Shown here in pieces: positions 1 through 6,501 of a DNA stretch of 14,090 nucleotides (position 1 is its first letter; each line of letters begins with the position of its first letter). The DNA lies in NCBI GenBank assembly GCA_037130425.1, contig JBAXTB010000134.1:1-14090 (forward strand), written 5' to 3'. A model generated the notes under the pieces. The model searched no databases. It worked only from the letters and a program-made list of their open reading frames with translations, and was not told where the DNA came from. Both the position numbers and the translations under genes were made by a program. This DNA comes from M3007 sp037130425 (GTDB lineage Bacteria > Bacteroidota > Bacteroidia > Chitinophagales > Saprospiraceae).

Positions 1-132
1 GACAGGATGACAAACGTAGCGTACACCAAAACGCTTAGCCTGACGGCTATGGTCATAAGACCAAAGCGCGACGGCGGGGCATTGAGCGCGGGGGACGAGA
101 AGATCGAGGTTAGCGGGGGAGTGGAACACCAT
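1..132 (-). CDS. Uncertain partial reading frame at the left edge
   Basis: On the reverse strand an ATG at 132 opens 44 codons with no stop before the window edge. The frame is closed upstream by a TGA within about 50 bases, so it could be the 5' end of a gene running out of the window. The peptide begins MVFHSPANLDLLVPRAQ and contains two cysteines, several histidines and many prolines; I do not recognise it. This part is clearly richer in G and C than 150-300. A forward ORF (7-213) overlaps it and runs into the promoter-like region near 192, so it is less likely to be real. Both could be chance frames in a non-coding or repeated segment. A small hairpin (TAGCC-TGAC-GGCTA, 36-49) lies inside. 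Confidence 0.2.
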   Translation of the reverse strand, partial: MVFHSPANLDLLVPRAQCPAVALWSYDHSRQAKRFGVRYVCHPV

Positions 133-191
133 GCCAGGCGAAGGGAGAAAATAAACTTGAACCAAACCTCCAATCCCTCATTTTTTTTAAC

Positions 192-199
192 TATATTTG
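192..199 (+). promoter_or_regulatory. Bacteroidota -7 promoter element (TATATTTG) for the cold-shock gene
   Basis: TATATTTG matches the Bacteroidota primary-sigma -7 consensus TAnnTTTG exactly. It follows a T-tract at 181-188. I see no good TTTG -33 box at the usual distance. Transcription would start near 205, leaving a leader of about 95 bases before the ATG at 301. Long leaders are known for cold-shock mRNAs and often control their translation; that role here is inferred. Confidence 0.5.
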
Positions 200-300
200 C
201 AACTTCTCGTTGAGTTAGGGGCAATAGGTAGGCTTTTGTGATGATCTGTTTGCCAATCGTTTAATCCTCAAGAGGAAATTTCGTTAACTTAAATTTAAAC

Positions 301-762
301 ATGGCCAGATCACAGGACTCATTCAACAAAAAAGAAAAAGAAAAACTTCGCAGAAAAAAGAAGGAAGAAAAAGAAGAGCGCCGCGTACAGCGCAAAATTG
401 AAAAAGCCGAGGGCGGCGTGAAGTCGTTCGAAGATCAACTTTCCTACGTTGATGAAAACGGCTACCTCACTTCTACCCCACCCGACCCTGCCAAAAAGAA
501 AAAATTCAAGGCCGAAGACATTATCCTCGGCGTCCCGCCAAGAGACGATACCCCAGTGGATCCCATCCACAACGGCCAGGTGAAATTTTTCAACAACGAA
601 AAAGGATACGGCTTTATCACTGATACTGATACCAAGGAGAGCATTTTTGTGCATATCAACAACATTATCGATACGATCAGGGAAAATGACCGGGTAACGT
701 TTGAGATCGAAATGGGCCATAAAGGACCGAATGCAACAAATGTGAAGTTGCAAAAAGGTTAA
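301..762 (+). CDS. Cold-shock-domain protein with a lysine/glutamate-rich N-terminal extension
   Basis: A single cold-shock domain fills residues ~90-152, beginning GQVKFFNNEKGYGFI, with RNP1 (KGYGFI, 101-106) and RNP2 (IFVHI, 115-119). This OB-fold binds single-stranded RNA or DNA, and family members act as RNA chaperones or translation regulators in the cytoplasm. Ahead of it, residues ~8-35 are a highly charged K/E/R tract, probably a helix, then a linker with a second lysine patch (KKKKFK, 65-70). At 153 residues it is about twice the length of a classical CspA (~70). From memory, proteins of this shape are common in Bacteroidota. The ATG at 301 sits in AT-rich sequence without a clear Shine-Dalgarno site, as usual in the phylum. 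It appears monocistronic: its own promoter upstream and a strong hairpin downstream. The domain is certain; the specific role is not. Confidence 0.9.
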   Translation: MARSQDSFNKKEKEKLRRKKKEEKEERRVQRKIEKAEGGVKSFEDQLSYVDENGYLTSTPPDPAKKKKFKAEDIILGVPPRDDTPVDPIHNGQVKFFNNEKGYGFITDTDTKESIFVHINNIIDTIRENDRVTFEIEMGHKGPNATNVKLQKG

Positions 763-773
763 AAACGTTTAAC

Positions 774-842
774 AATCGGCTGAACGATTATTGTCAGAAT
801 TGACGGTTCCGCAATGCTCAATCGTTCAGACCGATTTCTTTT
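774..842 (+). terminator. Long hairpin after the cold-shock gene, probable terminator
   Basis: AATCGGCTGAACGATT (774-789) pairs with AATCGTTCAGACCGATT (820-836), about 16 pairs with one bulged base. The 30-base loop holds its own small stem, GTCA/TGAC around 793-803. A T-rich run (TCTTTTACTGTTTTATTTG) follows. Its place 11 bases after the stop codon fits a Rho-independent terminator. The branched loop is larger than usual, so a protein-binding or RNA-processing site is possible. Confidence 0.6.
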
Positions 843-887
843 ACTGTTTTATTTGTTTCAAAAATTATGATGTTTAAAACCGCTTAG

Positions 888-912
888 TCATCGTCGATTA
901 TTTTGACGATGA
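888..912 (+). promoter_or_regulatory. Perfect 8-bp inverted repeat overlapping a near-consensus -7 element
   Basis: TCATCGTC (888-895) and GACGATGA (905-912) are exact inverted repeats around a 9-base AT-rich spacer. The spacer and right arm contain TATTTTG (899-905), one T short of TAnnTTTG. The site lies ~115 bases upstream of the ATG at 1026 and is the best candidate for the promoter/operator of the four-gene unit that follows. No other gene fits in 843-1025; in-frame extension of the next gene to a TTG at 903 is rejected because the signal peptide starts at 1026. Confidence 0.3.
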
Positions 913-1025
913 GCATCCGTTTTTTCAATATCAACGTCGGCCCCCTCTTTTCCTACGTTCATCCCTTTTCTCTTCATTCGTGCTTTAAATTGCCGCATTC
1001 TTGTACTGAAAAAACGGTACACGAC

Positions 1026-2336
1026 ATGCAACGTAAATTTTTATTCATTGCCATTTTCCTTATTGTAAACAGCGGCGTTTTTGCCCAATATAACTGGCAA
1101 ACGCTGTCTCAATCGCCACAAAACGGCCAGAAACAAGATGATGTGTTTTTTCTGACACCCAACTTGGGCTGGAGCGTAAACGGCTCAGGTCGTATTTATA
1201 AAACCACAAACGGCGGCCAAAACTGGTCCAAAATCCTGGATAAACCCGGTACTTATTTCCGCTGCATCGGTTTTCAAGACTCCCTGCACGGGTTCGCCGG
1301 CAACATTGGCATGGATTATTTCCCAAACGTGACCGACGCCACACCGCTTTATCGCACCAACGATGGCGGTCAAAACTGGGAACCGGTTACAACCATAAAC
1401 GGCCCCGCGCCAAAAGGACTTTGCGCCATTCAGGTTGTTTCGCCGCAGGTCATCGTAGCGGGCGGGCGCGTGGGCGGACCCGCATTTCTCGTGCGCAGCA
1501 CCGTTGGCGGCGCTACCTGGAGCAGCCAAAGTATTGATAGTCAGATTGCGATGCTGACCGATCTTTATTTTACAAGCCCCGACACCGGTTTTGTGTTCGG
1601 CGGCACCGATCCAAATGTTCAACTTTCCAAAGCAGTGATCCTGCGTACAGTAGACGGTGGCCAAAACTGGAACACCGTGTATCAATCAACCCGGCCCTTT
1701 GAACTGATCTGGAAAGCGCATTTTCCAACTGCGACAACAGCCTACGCAACGCTGCTGAGTTATGCCCCAAATACACTTGAACGCTTTGTGGCCAAAAGTA
1801 CCGACGGCGGCCTTTCCTGGACGGATATTCCCTTGGTCAACAACGGTTCCAAAGCATTCGGCGTCGGTTTTATAAATGAAAACACCGGCTGGGTCGGCTG
1901 CGACAATTCAATCTATGAAACCACGAACGGCGGCCAAAGCTGGACGCCTAAAAACGTAGGTCAATACGTCAATAAAATCCGTGTGCTGTCCGGTCTGGCT
2001 TATGGCATCGGGGTACGTATTTACAAAATGACGCCAGCTGCCAGCGCTGACACTGAACCGAACAGCCAAATCGGACGTTTACAAGCCTGGCCAAATCCGG
2101 TACACGACAGTGTGAATTTTACTTACAACCTTGAGCGTTCAGGCAATGTAGCGATTCAATTGATCGACAATCAAGGCAAAACGCTGATAAACAAAGTGTT
2201 GTCAAACCAAAATGCAGGGGAGCATACCGAGCGCCTGGCAAGTGGTGTATTGCCGAACGGGTCCTATATTTTACGGATCAGCGCTGAGGGGCAATTGCCG
2301 GAGCAAACAACTTTGATGATCCAAAACAAACCATAA
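1026..2336 (+). CDS. Secreted beta-propeller-like protein with T9SS sorting domain
   Basis: This 436-residue protein is predicted to be exported and then secreted or surface-attached by the type IX system. The chosen ATG at 1026 begins a clear signal peptide (MQRKFLFIAIFLIVNSGVFA, cleavage before QYN); the frame stays open upstream to 903, but that stretch would bury the signal. Six copies of a motif like (R/K)TTDGGQxW start at residues 59, 110, 157, 207, 257 and 298, a period of about 50. This is the BNR/Asp-box-like pattern of sialidase-type and Ycf48-like propellers. There is no sign of a sialidase active site, so a binding or scaffold role is more likely than catalysis. Residues ~350-436 form the sorting domain (AWPNPVHDSVNF, then NGSYILRI). 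The M50 peptidase gene starts 2 bases after the stop, so co-transcription is likely. The ligand is unknown. Confidence 0.88.
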   Translation: MQRKFLFIAIFLIVNSGVFAQYNWQTLSQSPQNGQKQDDVFFLTPNLGWSVNGSGRIYKTTNGGQNWSKILDKPGTYFRCIGFQDSLHGFAGNIGMDYFPNVTDATPLYRTNDGGQNWEPVTTINGPAPKGLCAIQVVSPQVIVAGGRVGGPAFLVRSTVGGATWSSQSIDSQIAMLTDLYFTSPDTGFVFGGTDPNVQLSKAVILRTVDGGQNWNTVYQSTRPFELIWKAHFPTATTAYATLLSYAPNTLERFVAKSTDGGLSWTDIPLVNNGSKAFGVGFINENTGWVGCDNSIYETTNGGQSWTPKNVGQYVNKIRVLSGLAYGIGVRIYKMTPAASADTEPNSQIGRLQAWPNPVHDSVNFTYNLERSGNVAIQLIDNQGKTLINKVLSNQNAGEHTERLASGVLPNGSYILRISAEGQLPEQTTLMIQNKP

Positions 2337-2338
2337 TC

Positions 2339-3523
2339 ATGGCAAAAAATCAAAAATCGATTTGGAAAGCGGTGCTTTTTGCCTTGGTAATGGGCGGAGC
2401 AGGCTTGGCTTTGGGTTATTTTAGCGCAACTTACCTGAAATCAGCATTGCCCCTTAATTTGATCGGCCCGCCGAGTTCCGCTGCACTGCCTTTGTATATC
2501 GCAATTGGATTTTTTGCCGCCTGGCTGTCGATCGCCTTTCACGAACTCGGTCATTTGACAGCCGGCTTGCTACAGGGTTTTCGCATGGCGCTGTATGTGG
2601 CAGGTTTTCTGGGCGTTCGGGGAACCGCAAACGGGGTACGGGTTTATTTGAATCGAAATGCCGCTTTGATGGGCGGTATTGCCGCAACGGTGCCGCAAAC
2701 GTTTGAGCGGGGCCAGGATTTACGCCTGAAATTCGTACGCATTGTGGCAGCCGGCCCTTTGGCGAGTCTGCTGCTGAGTGTGATCGCGGGAACCGCATTT
2801 TATGCAATATTTAGTCAGCCCGTAGAAACAAGTGTCAGCCTTACAGTGCGCGCCCTTGGTTTTATGCTGCTTTTAACCGGCGCTATTTCGGGCTTAATTT
2901 TTATTGCGACCTTAATACCGACCCGCAGCGGCGGCTTTATGTCGGATGGCGCGCGTTTGATTTCACTATTGAGCAAAGGTGAAAATGCGCGGTATGAAGA
3001 AGCCAACCTGGCCATAACCGCCATGCTGGGCGCCGGAAAATTGCCCGGCGATTATCCGGCGGACATGCTTGCGCGCCTACTCACGCGCGCGCCCGACAAC
3101 CTGCTGGGTTTAAACGGACATTACTTTGCTTTTACGCACCATCTTGACAGGGGCGAAACAAAAAAAGCCTGGCCTTTGGCGCAGGCGATACAAACACATA
3201 TTGATGCAATTCCCGGCCCTTTTCAGGCCCATTATCTAAAGGACGTGGTATTTTTTTATGCATTTTTGGCAGAAGATCGCGACGCAGCGCAGGCATGTTG
3301 GGCAAGCATTCAAAAAGCAGCTGAAAAAGCGCCGGATGCCGCTACATTCAGGGTAAAAGCGGCGCTGGCTTTATTGGAAAATGACGTTGAACAGGCGAAG
3401 GATTTTGCGGAAAAAGGAATGGCTAAATTAGCCGATTTACCATTTGAGGGCCAACGGAATTTTGAACTAAAATGGCTCCAGGCTGTATTAATGAAAGCAC
3501 ATCAGGTACCCGAAATAGCATGA
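2339..3523 (+). CDS. M50 family (site-2-protease-like) membrane metallopeptidase
   Basis: A 394-residue membrane protein with the hallmarks of zinc intramembrane proteases. The HExxH motif (HELGH, 68-72) lies in a hydrophobic segment, AAGPLAS (137-143) matches the conserved S2P glycine-proline segment, and IPTRSGGFMSDGARL (193-207) carries the aspartate (D203) expected as the third zinc ligand. Membrane segments are seen at about 11-33, 50-80, 133-158 and 172-194. No PDZ domain is present. Residues ~215-394 are a soluble, alanine-rich helical region resembling TPR-like repeats, perhaps for partner binding. Family members cut substrates within the membrane, often anti-sigma factors, or have chaperone-like roles. 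It lies between a secreted protein gene and a LytS/LytR pair, with gaps of 2 and 10 bases, which suggests a shared job; that and the substrate are inference. Confidence 0.85.
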   Translation: MAKNQKSIWKAVLFALVMGGAGLALGYFSATYLKSALPLNLIGPPSSAALPLYIAIGFFAAWLSIAFHELGHLTAGLLQGFRMALYVAGFLGVRGTANGVRVYLNRNAALMGGIAATVPQTFERGQDLRLKFVRIVAAGPLASLLLSVIAGTAFYAIFSQPVETSVSLTVRALGFMLLLTGAISGLIFIATLIPTRSGGFMSDGARLISLLSKGENARYEEANLAITAMLGAGKLPGDYPADMLARLLTRAPDNLLGLNGHYFAFTHHLDRGETKKAWPLAQAIQTHIDAIPGPFQAHYLKDVVFFYAFLAEDRDAAQACWASIQKAAEKAPDAATFRVKAALALLENDVEQAKDFAEKGMAKLADLPFEGQRNFELKWLQAVLMKAHQVPEIA

Positions 3524-3533
3524 TTTGATTGCC

Positions 3534-4574
3534 ATGTCAATAACCAAACCACAGGCTTACTGGCTTTGCCAGTTATTGGGCTGGACCTCGTTCCTCCTCT
3601 ATGAAATTGTCAATCTGCTGGGATTGGGCTTTTTCAACTGGTATGCAGCCTTACTCATGGCCATAGCCGGTCTGCTCGGCATCGGAATCACCCACGGCTA
3701 TCGCGCCATACTGATACGCCGACACTTCCTTGAAATGCCCTTTACGCGCATGGCGATCTGGGCATTTTTGGCTGTTTTCGGGTTATCATTCGCGTTATTT
3801 GCAGCGTTAACCCTCGTATCGATCATCATAGAAACGACTGTAAATTGGGCAGAACTCACGCCGAATTACGTCTTTATGTCGGTACTCAATTGGTCGCGTT
3901 ATATTTTTGTGTGGGTACTCACGTACCACCTGTACAGTTTGATGGAGCGCATCAATCGCACAAAAATGGAGCATTTGGACGCGGAAAACCAACTTAAAAA
4001 CGTAGAACTGCAAAACCTCAAAGCCCAACTCAATCCGCATTTTCTTTTTAATGCCCTGAATAGTGTAAAAGCGCTTACCCACAGCAATCCGGCGCTGGCC
4101 GGCGATGCGGTCATGCGCCTGTCCGATTTATTACGCTACTCCCTGAACTACGAAAAACAGACCTTGGTGCCCTTAACAGATGAGATTTCTGTCACGCAGG
4201 ATTACCTGGCGCTGGAGAAAATCCGTTTTAATCAACGCCTAGAATATCATTTAAACATTGAATCCGGCGCCGAAAAATGGCCGATTCCGCCTGTACTCCT
4301 CGTAACTTTGGCTGAAAATGCCATAAAACACGGCATTGCGCAAATGATTCAAGGCGGAATTGTTCAAATCAGTGCCTGTGTAAAATCCGATTTTTTACAA
4401 ATTGAAGTGTGCAATACCGGCCATTTTGCACCCAATCCCGAACGCCAGGGCATCGGACTGACGAATATTCGGCGGCGACTCGACATGTTGTACGGAGGAA
4501 AATCCCGATTTGATATTGTAAACAACTTTGAACAAAATACAGTGACCGCCACTGTGCATATTCCACTTCCCTGA
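3534..4574 (+). CDS. LytS/YehU-type sensor histidine kinase
   Basis: A 346-residue inner-membrane kinase. Four hydrophobic segments occupy roughly residues 10-135, with little periplasmic sequence, so the signal is probably sensed in or near the membrane. A short coiled-coil-like linker (~137-165) leads to the His_kinase box (LNPHFLFNALNS, phospho-accepting H169). An HATPase domain follows, with the N box (LAENAIKHGI, N262) and G box (QGIGLTNIRRRL, ~305-317). It should autophosphorylate and pass the phosphate to the LytTR regulator encoded 1 base downstream. I chose the ATG at 3534; a TTG at 3525 in the same frame would add three residues. The short gap after the M50 gene indicates one operon. 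The signal is unknown. Confidence 0.92.
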   Translation: MSITKPQAYWLCQLLGWTSFLLYEIVNLLGLGFFNWYAALLMAIAGLLGIGITHGYRAILIRRHFLEMPFTRMAIWAFLAVFGLSFALFAALTLVSIIIETTVNWAELTPNYVFMSVLNWSRYIFVWVLTYHLYSLMERINRTKMEHLDAENQLKNVELQNLKAQLNPHFLFNALNSVKALTHSNPALAGDAVMRLSDLLRYSLNYEKQTLVPLTDEISVTQDYLALEKIRFNQRLEYHLNIESGAEKWPIPPVLLVTLAENAIKHGIAQMIQGGIVQISACVKSDFLQIEVCNTGHFAPNPERQGIGLTNIRRRLDMLYGGKSRFDIVNNFEQNTVTATVHIPLP

Positions 4575-4575
4575 C

Positions 4576-5319
4576 ATGGAAATTCGGATCTTACTCATTG
4601 ACGATGAAGACCTTGCGCGTCAGGATTTACGGCATTTACTCGCTGCATTTCCAGACATTCACATTATAGACGAAGCCTCTGACGCAACCGACGCGCTGGC
4701 CAAAATACACCGTCACAAGCCGGATCTTATTTTTCTGGACATCAATATGCCGGGCAAAAGCGGATTTGATTTGCTTGCGGAACTCGAGGAAAGTCCGAGG
4801 GTTGTATTTGTTACAGCATACGATGAGTTTGCCCTCCGTGCGTTTGAAACCAATGCGCTTGATTACTTGCTCAAACCAGTACGGCCCGAACGCCTTGAAA
4901 AAACGATTTCCGGTGTGCGTGAAGCCATGCGCCCCCGGATGACATTACCTGCCGGCGAGGCGCCTTCCAACCAGACCTATCATTTGCAACCAGAAAGCCT
5001 GGTTTTTATAAAAGATGGTGAAAAATGTTACTTTGTAAAATTATCTGATATATTTTTATTTGAAAGTGAAGACAATTATGTGCGGGTTTATTTCGGTTCA
5101 GAAAAACCCTTACATCGAAAAAGCCTGAATATGCTTACGGAAAAGTTGCCTTCCGAACTGTTTTTTCGCGCCAATCGACAACAGATTATCAATCTGCGCT
5201 ATATCACCAACATCGAACCGTTCTTTCATGGGTCCATGCGCGTAACCTTGCGCGGCGGGATTCGAGTTGAAATTTCAGTAAGGCGCGCCGGGGAGTTTAA
5301 AGATCGTTTAAGCCTGTAA
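4576..5319 (+). CDS. LytTR-family response regulator
   Basis: A 247-residue cytoplasmic regulator. Residues 1-~118 are a receiver domain: acidic pocket D9/D10, phospho-acceptor D55 in FLDINMPG, switch T80 and conserved K100 in LLKPV. Residues ~140-246 are a LytTR DNA-binding domain (LFESEDNYVRVY, then FFRANRQQIINLRYI). Such proteins bind direct repeats upstream of target promoters, and their targets often include envelope or exported-protein genes. The ATG is 1 base past the kinase stop, so the two are cognate partners and probably translationally coupled. The domain order and length (~240-250) are standard for the family. Targets are unknown; neighbouring T9SS genes are plausible but unproven. 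Confidence 0.94.
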   Translation: MEIRILLIDDEDLARQDLRHLLAAFPDIHIIDEASDATDALAKIHRHKPDLIFLDINMPGKSGFDLLAELEESPRVVFVTAYDEFALRAFETNALDYLLKPVRPERLEKTISGVREAMRPRMTLPAGEAPSNQTYHLQPESLVFIKDGEKCYFVKLSDIFLFESEDNYVRVYFGSEKPLHRKSLNMLTEKLPSELFFRANRQQIINLRYITNIEPFFHGSMRVTLRGGIRVEISVRRAGEFKDRLSL

Positions 5320-5377
5320 GACAATATTTTTATATTTTTTCCAACAAAATAATTTCCGAATTTTATAACGAAGTTTA

Positions 5378-5400
5378 CATTGTTAGCAATGCTATTTTTA
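5378..5400 (+). terminator. Weak hairpin followed by T-run, possible operon end
   Basis: CATTG-TTAG-CAATG (5378-5391) forms a 5-bp stem with a 4-base loop, followed by CTATTTTTA. It lies 59 bases past the regulator stop and just ahead of the next promoter, a sensible place for termination, but the stem is short and AT-rich. Confidence 0.3.
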
Positions 5401-5418
5401 TGTCCCAACCATTGTTAC

Positions 5419-5426
5419 TACATTTG
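5419..5426 (+). promoter_or_regulatory. Bacteroidota -7 promoter element (TACATTTG)
   Basis: TACATTTG matches TAnnTTTG exactly and lies 30 bases before the ATG at 5456, giving a leader of about 20-25 bases. No strong -33 TTTG is present. It would start the two-gene T9SS unit at 5456-8706 separately from the upstream operon. Confidence 0.55.
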
Positions 5427-5455
5427 CGCCTTTCTCAACACAAATTAATTTGGCC

Positions 5456-6490
5456 ATGCGCAAACTGTACCTGCTGATTATCCTCCTTTTACCCTTTGCC
5501 CGCTCTGTAAATGCACAGGTGGCCGACACCATCCTGTTCGAAGATTTCCAATTTGATGTGCTGACAACAATGGCGGCAACACCTACCGGAAATGATCAAA
5601 CCTGGGTGAATTATGACCAGGACGGACTGCCCTCCATTATCGGATCGGCGGCAACCCAACGCTGGTATTTCAGAGAATTTTATTCGTATGCACTGGATTC
5701 AATCACAGGTGTCGTTAATTATTGCGCTTCTTCCTATTCCTTCCTGCAAAACTCCCTCCCCGGAAACCGGAACTGGCTGATTACACCGCCGATCAATGTG
5801 ACCGACGCAAACTTTACATTGCATTGGAAATCAGCATCTTACCAAGGCCCGCGTTACTTAGACGGCTACCTCGTGATGGCTGCCATCAACAGCAATTTGC
5901 CGCAAACGCCCGCCAATTTTGCCGACACGCTTTTCAAAGCCGCCTCCATGCAATCCATTACCGGCAACGGCCAAAGCACGGATATTTCCAATTTTGAATT
6001 TACGCCCGGCTATATTCACGCCGACGGCTATACGCTCACCGACTATTTTATTGCGGGAGCCACCATTGATTACGGTTTATTGGAGCCTCACTCCGTAAGT
6101 TTGGCAGCATATAGCGGTAAAACCATTTATCTGGCGTTTTTGCACAACTCTGATGATGATACCGAATTGGCGCTCGACGATATCCTCGTGCAGCACCAAA
6201 CCGCGTCGCCTACCGTGGAAGCGCCGTTTGTGCGTTTTCACCCGGTACTTTACCCAAATCCGGTTGAAAATGTTGTGAACGTTTTGTACGAGTTACCTAC
6301 ACCCACCGCCGTCACGATTCGCCTCTACGACATGCAAGGCGCCCTGGTTGCCACGCTGCTCAACAACGTTAAACTGCCCGCCGGCGAACAACAGCACAAT
6401 TTCAATCTACGCGCGCTTCCTGCCGGTTCTTATTCACTGGAATTTAGCGCAGGCGACGTGCATGACACAAAAATATTGGTCAAAAAATAA
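5456..6490 (+). CDS. Secreted choice-of-anchor-J-like protein with T9SS sorting domain
   Basis: A 344-residue exported protein. The signal peptide is MRKLYLLIILLLPFARSVNA; the ATG at 5456 is preferred over an in-frame TTG at 5450. Residues ~24-247 look like a cleaved-adhesin/choice-of-anchor-J jelly-roll domain: it opens ILFEDFQFD, has a WVNYDQDG segment, NWLITPPINV (106-115) before a core strand, and ends YLAFLHNSDDDTELALDDI (225-243), the usual acidic close of this fold. These domains are non-catalytic carbohydrate- or protein-binding modules in other T9SS proteins. Residues ~260-344 are the sorting domain (LYPNPVENVVNVLYEL, then LPAGSYSLEF). The next gene starts 11 bases downstream. The ligand is unknown; the jelly-roll call rests on pattern recognition. 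Confidence 0.85.
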   Translation: MRKLYLLIILLLPFARSVNAQVADTILFEDFQFDVLTTMAATPTGNDQTWVNYDQDGLPSIIGSAATQRWYFREFYSYALDSITGVVNYCASSYSFLQNSLPGNRNWLITPPINVTDANFTLHWKSASYQGPRYLDGYLVMAAINSNLPQTPANFADTLFKAASMQSITGNGQSTDISNFEFTPGYIHADGYTLTDYFIAGATIDYGLLEPHSVSLAAYSGKTIYLAFLHNSDDDTELALDDILVQHQTASPTVEAPFVRFHPVLYPNPVENVVNVLYELPTPTAVTIRLYDMQGALVATLLNNVKLPAGEQQHNFNLRALPAGSYSLEFSAGDVHDTKILVKK

Positions 6491-6501
6491 ATCAAAAGGT
6501 T

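Noticed and set aside
319..753. Reverse-strand ORF of 144 codons opposite the cold-shock gene
   Set aside because: Its phenylalanine runs are the complement of lysine codons in the charged N-terminal tract.
903..1025. In-frame N-terminal extension of the propeller gene from a TTG at 903
   Set aside because: It would put 41 unremarkable residues ahead of a clear signal peptide beginning at the ATG at 1026, and it overlaps the likely promoter palindrome.
1185..1685. Reverse-strand ORF of 166 codons opposite the propeller gene
   Set aside because: Antisense to a repeat-containing gene with a clear signal peptide and sorting domain; no family features.
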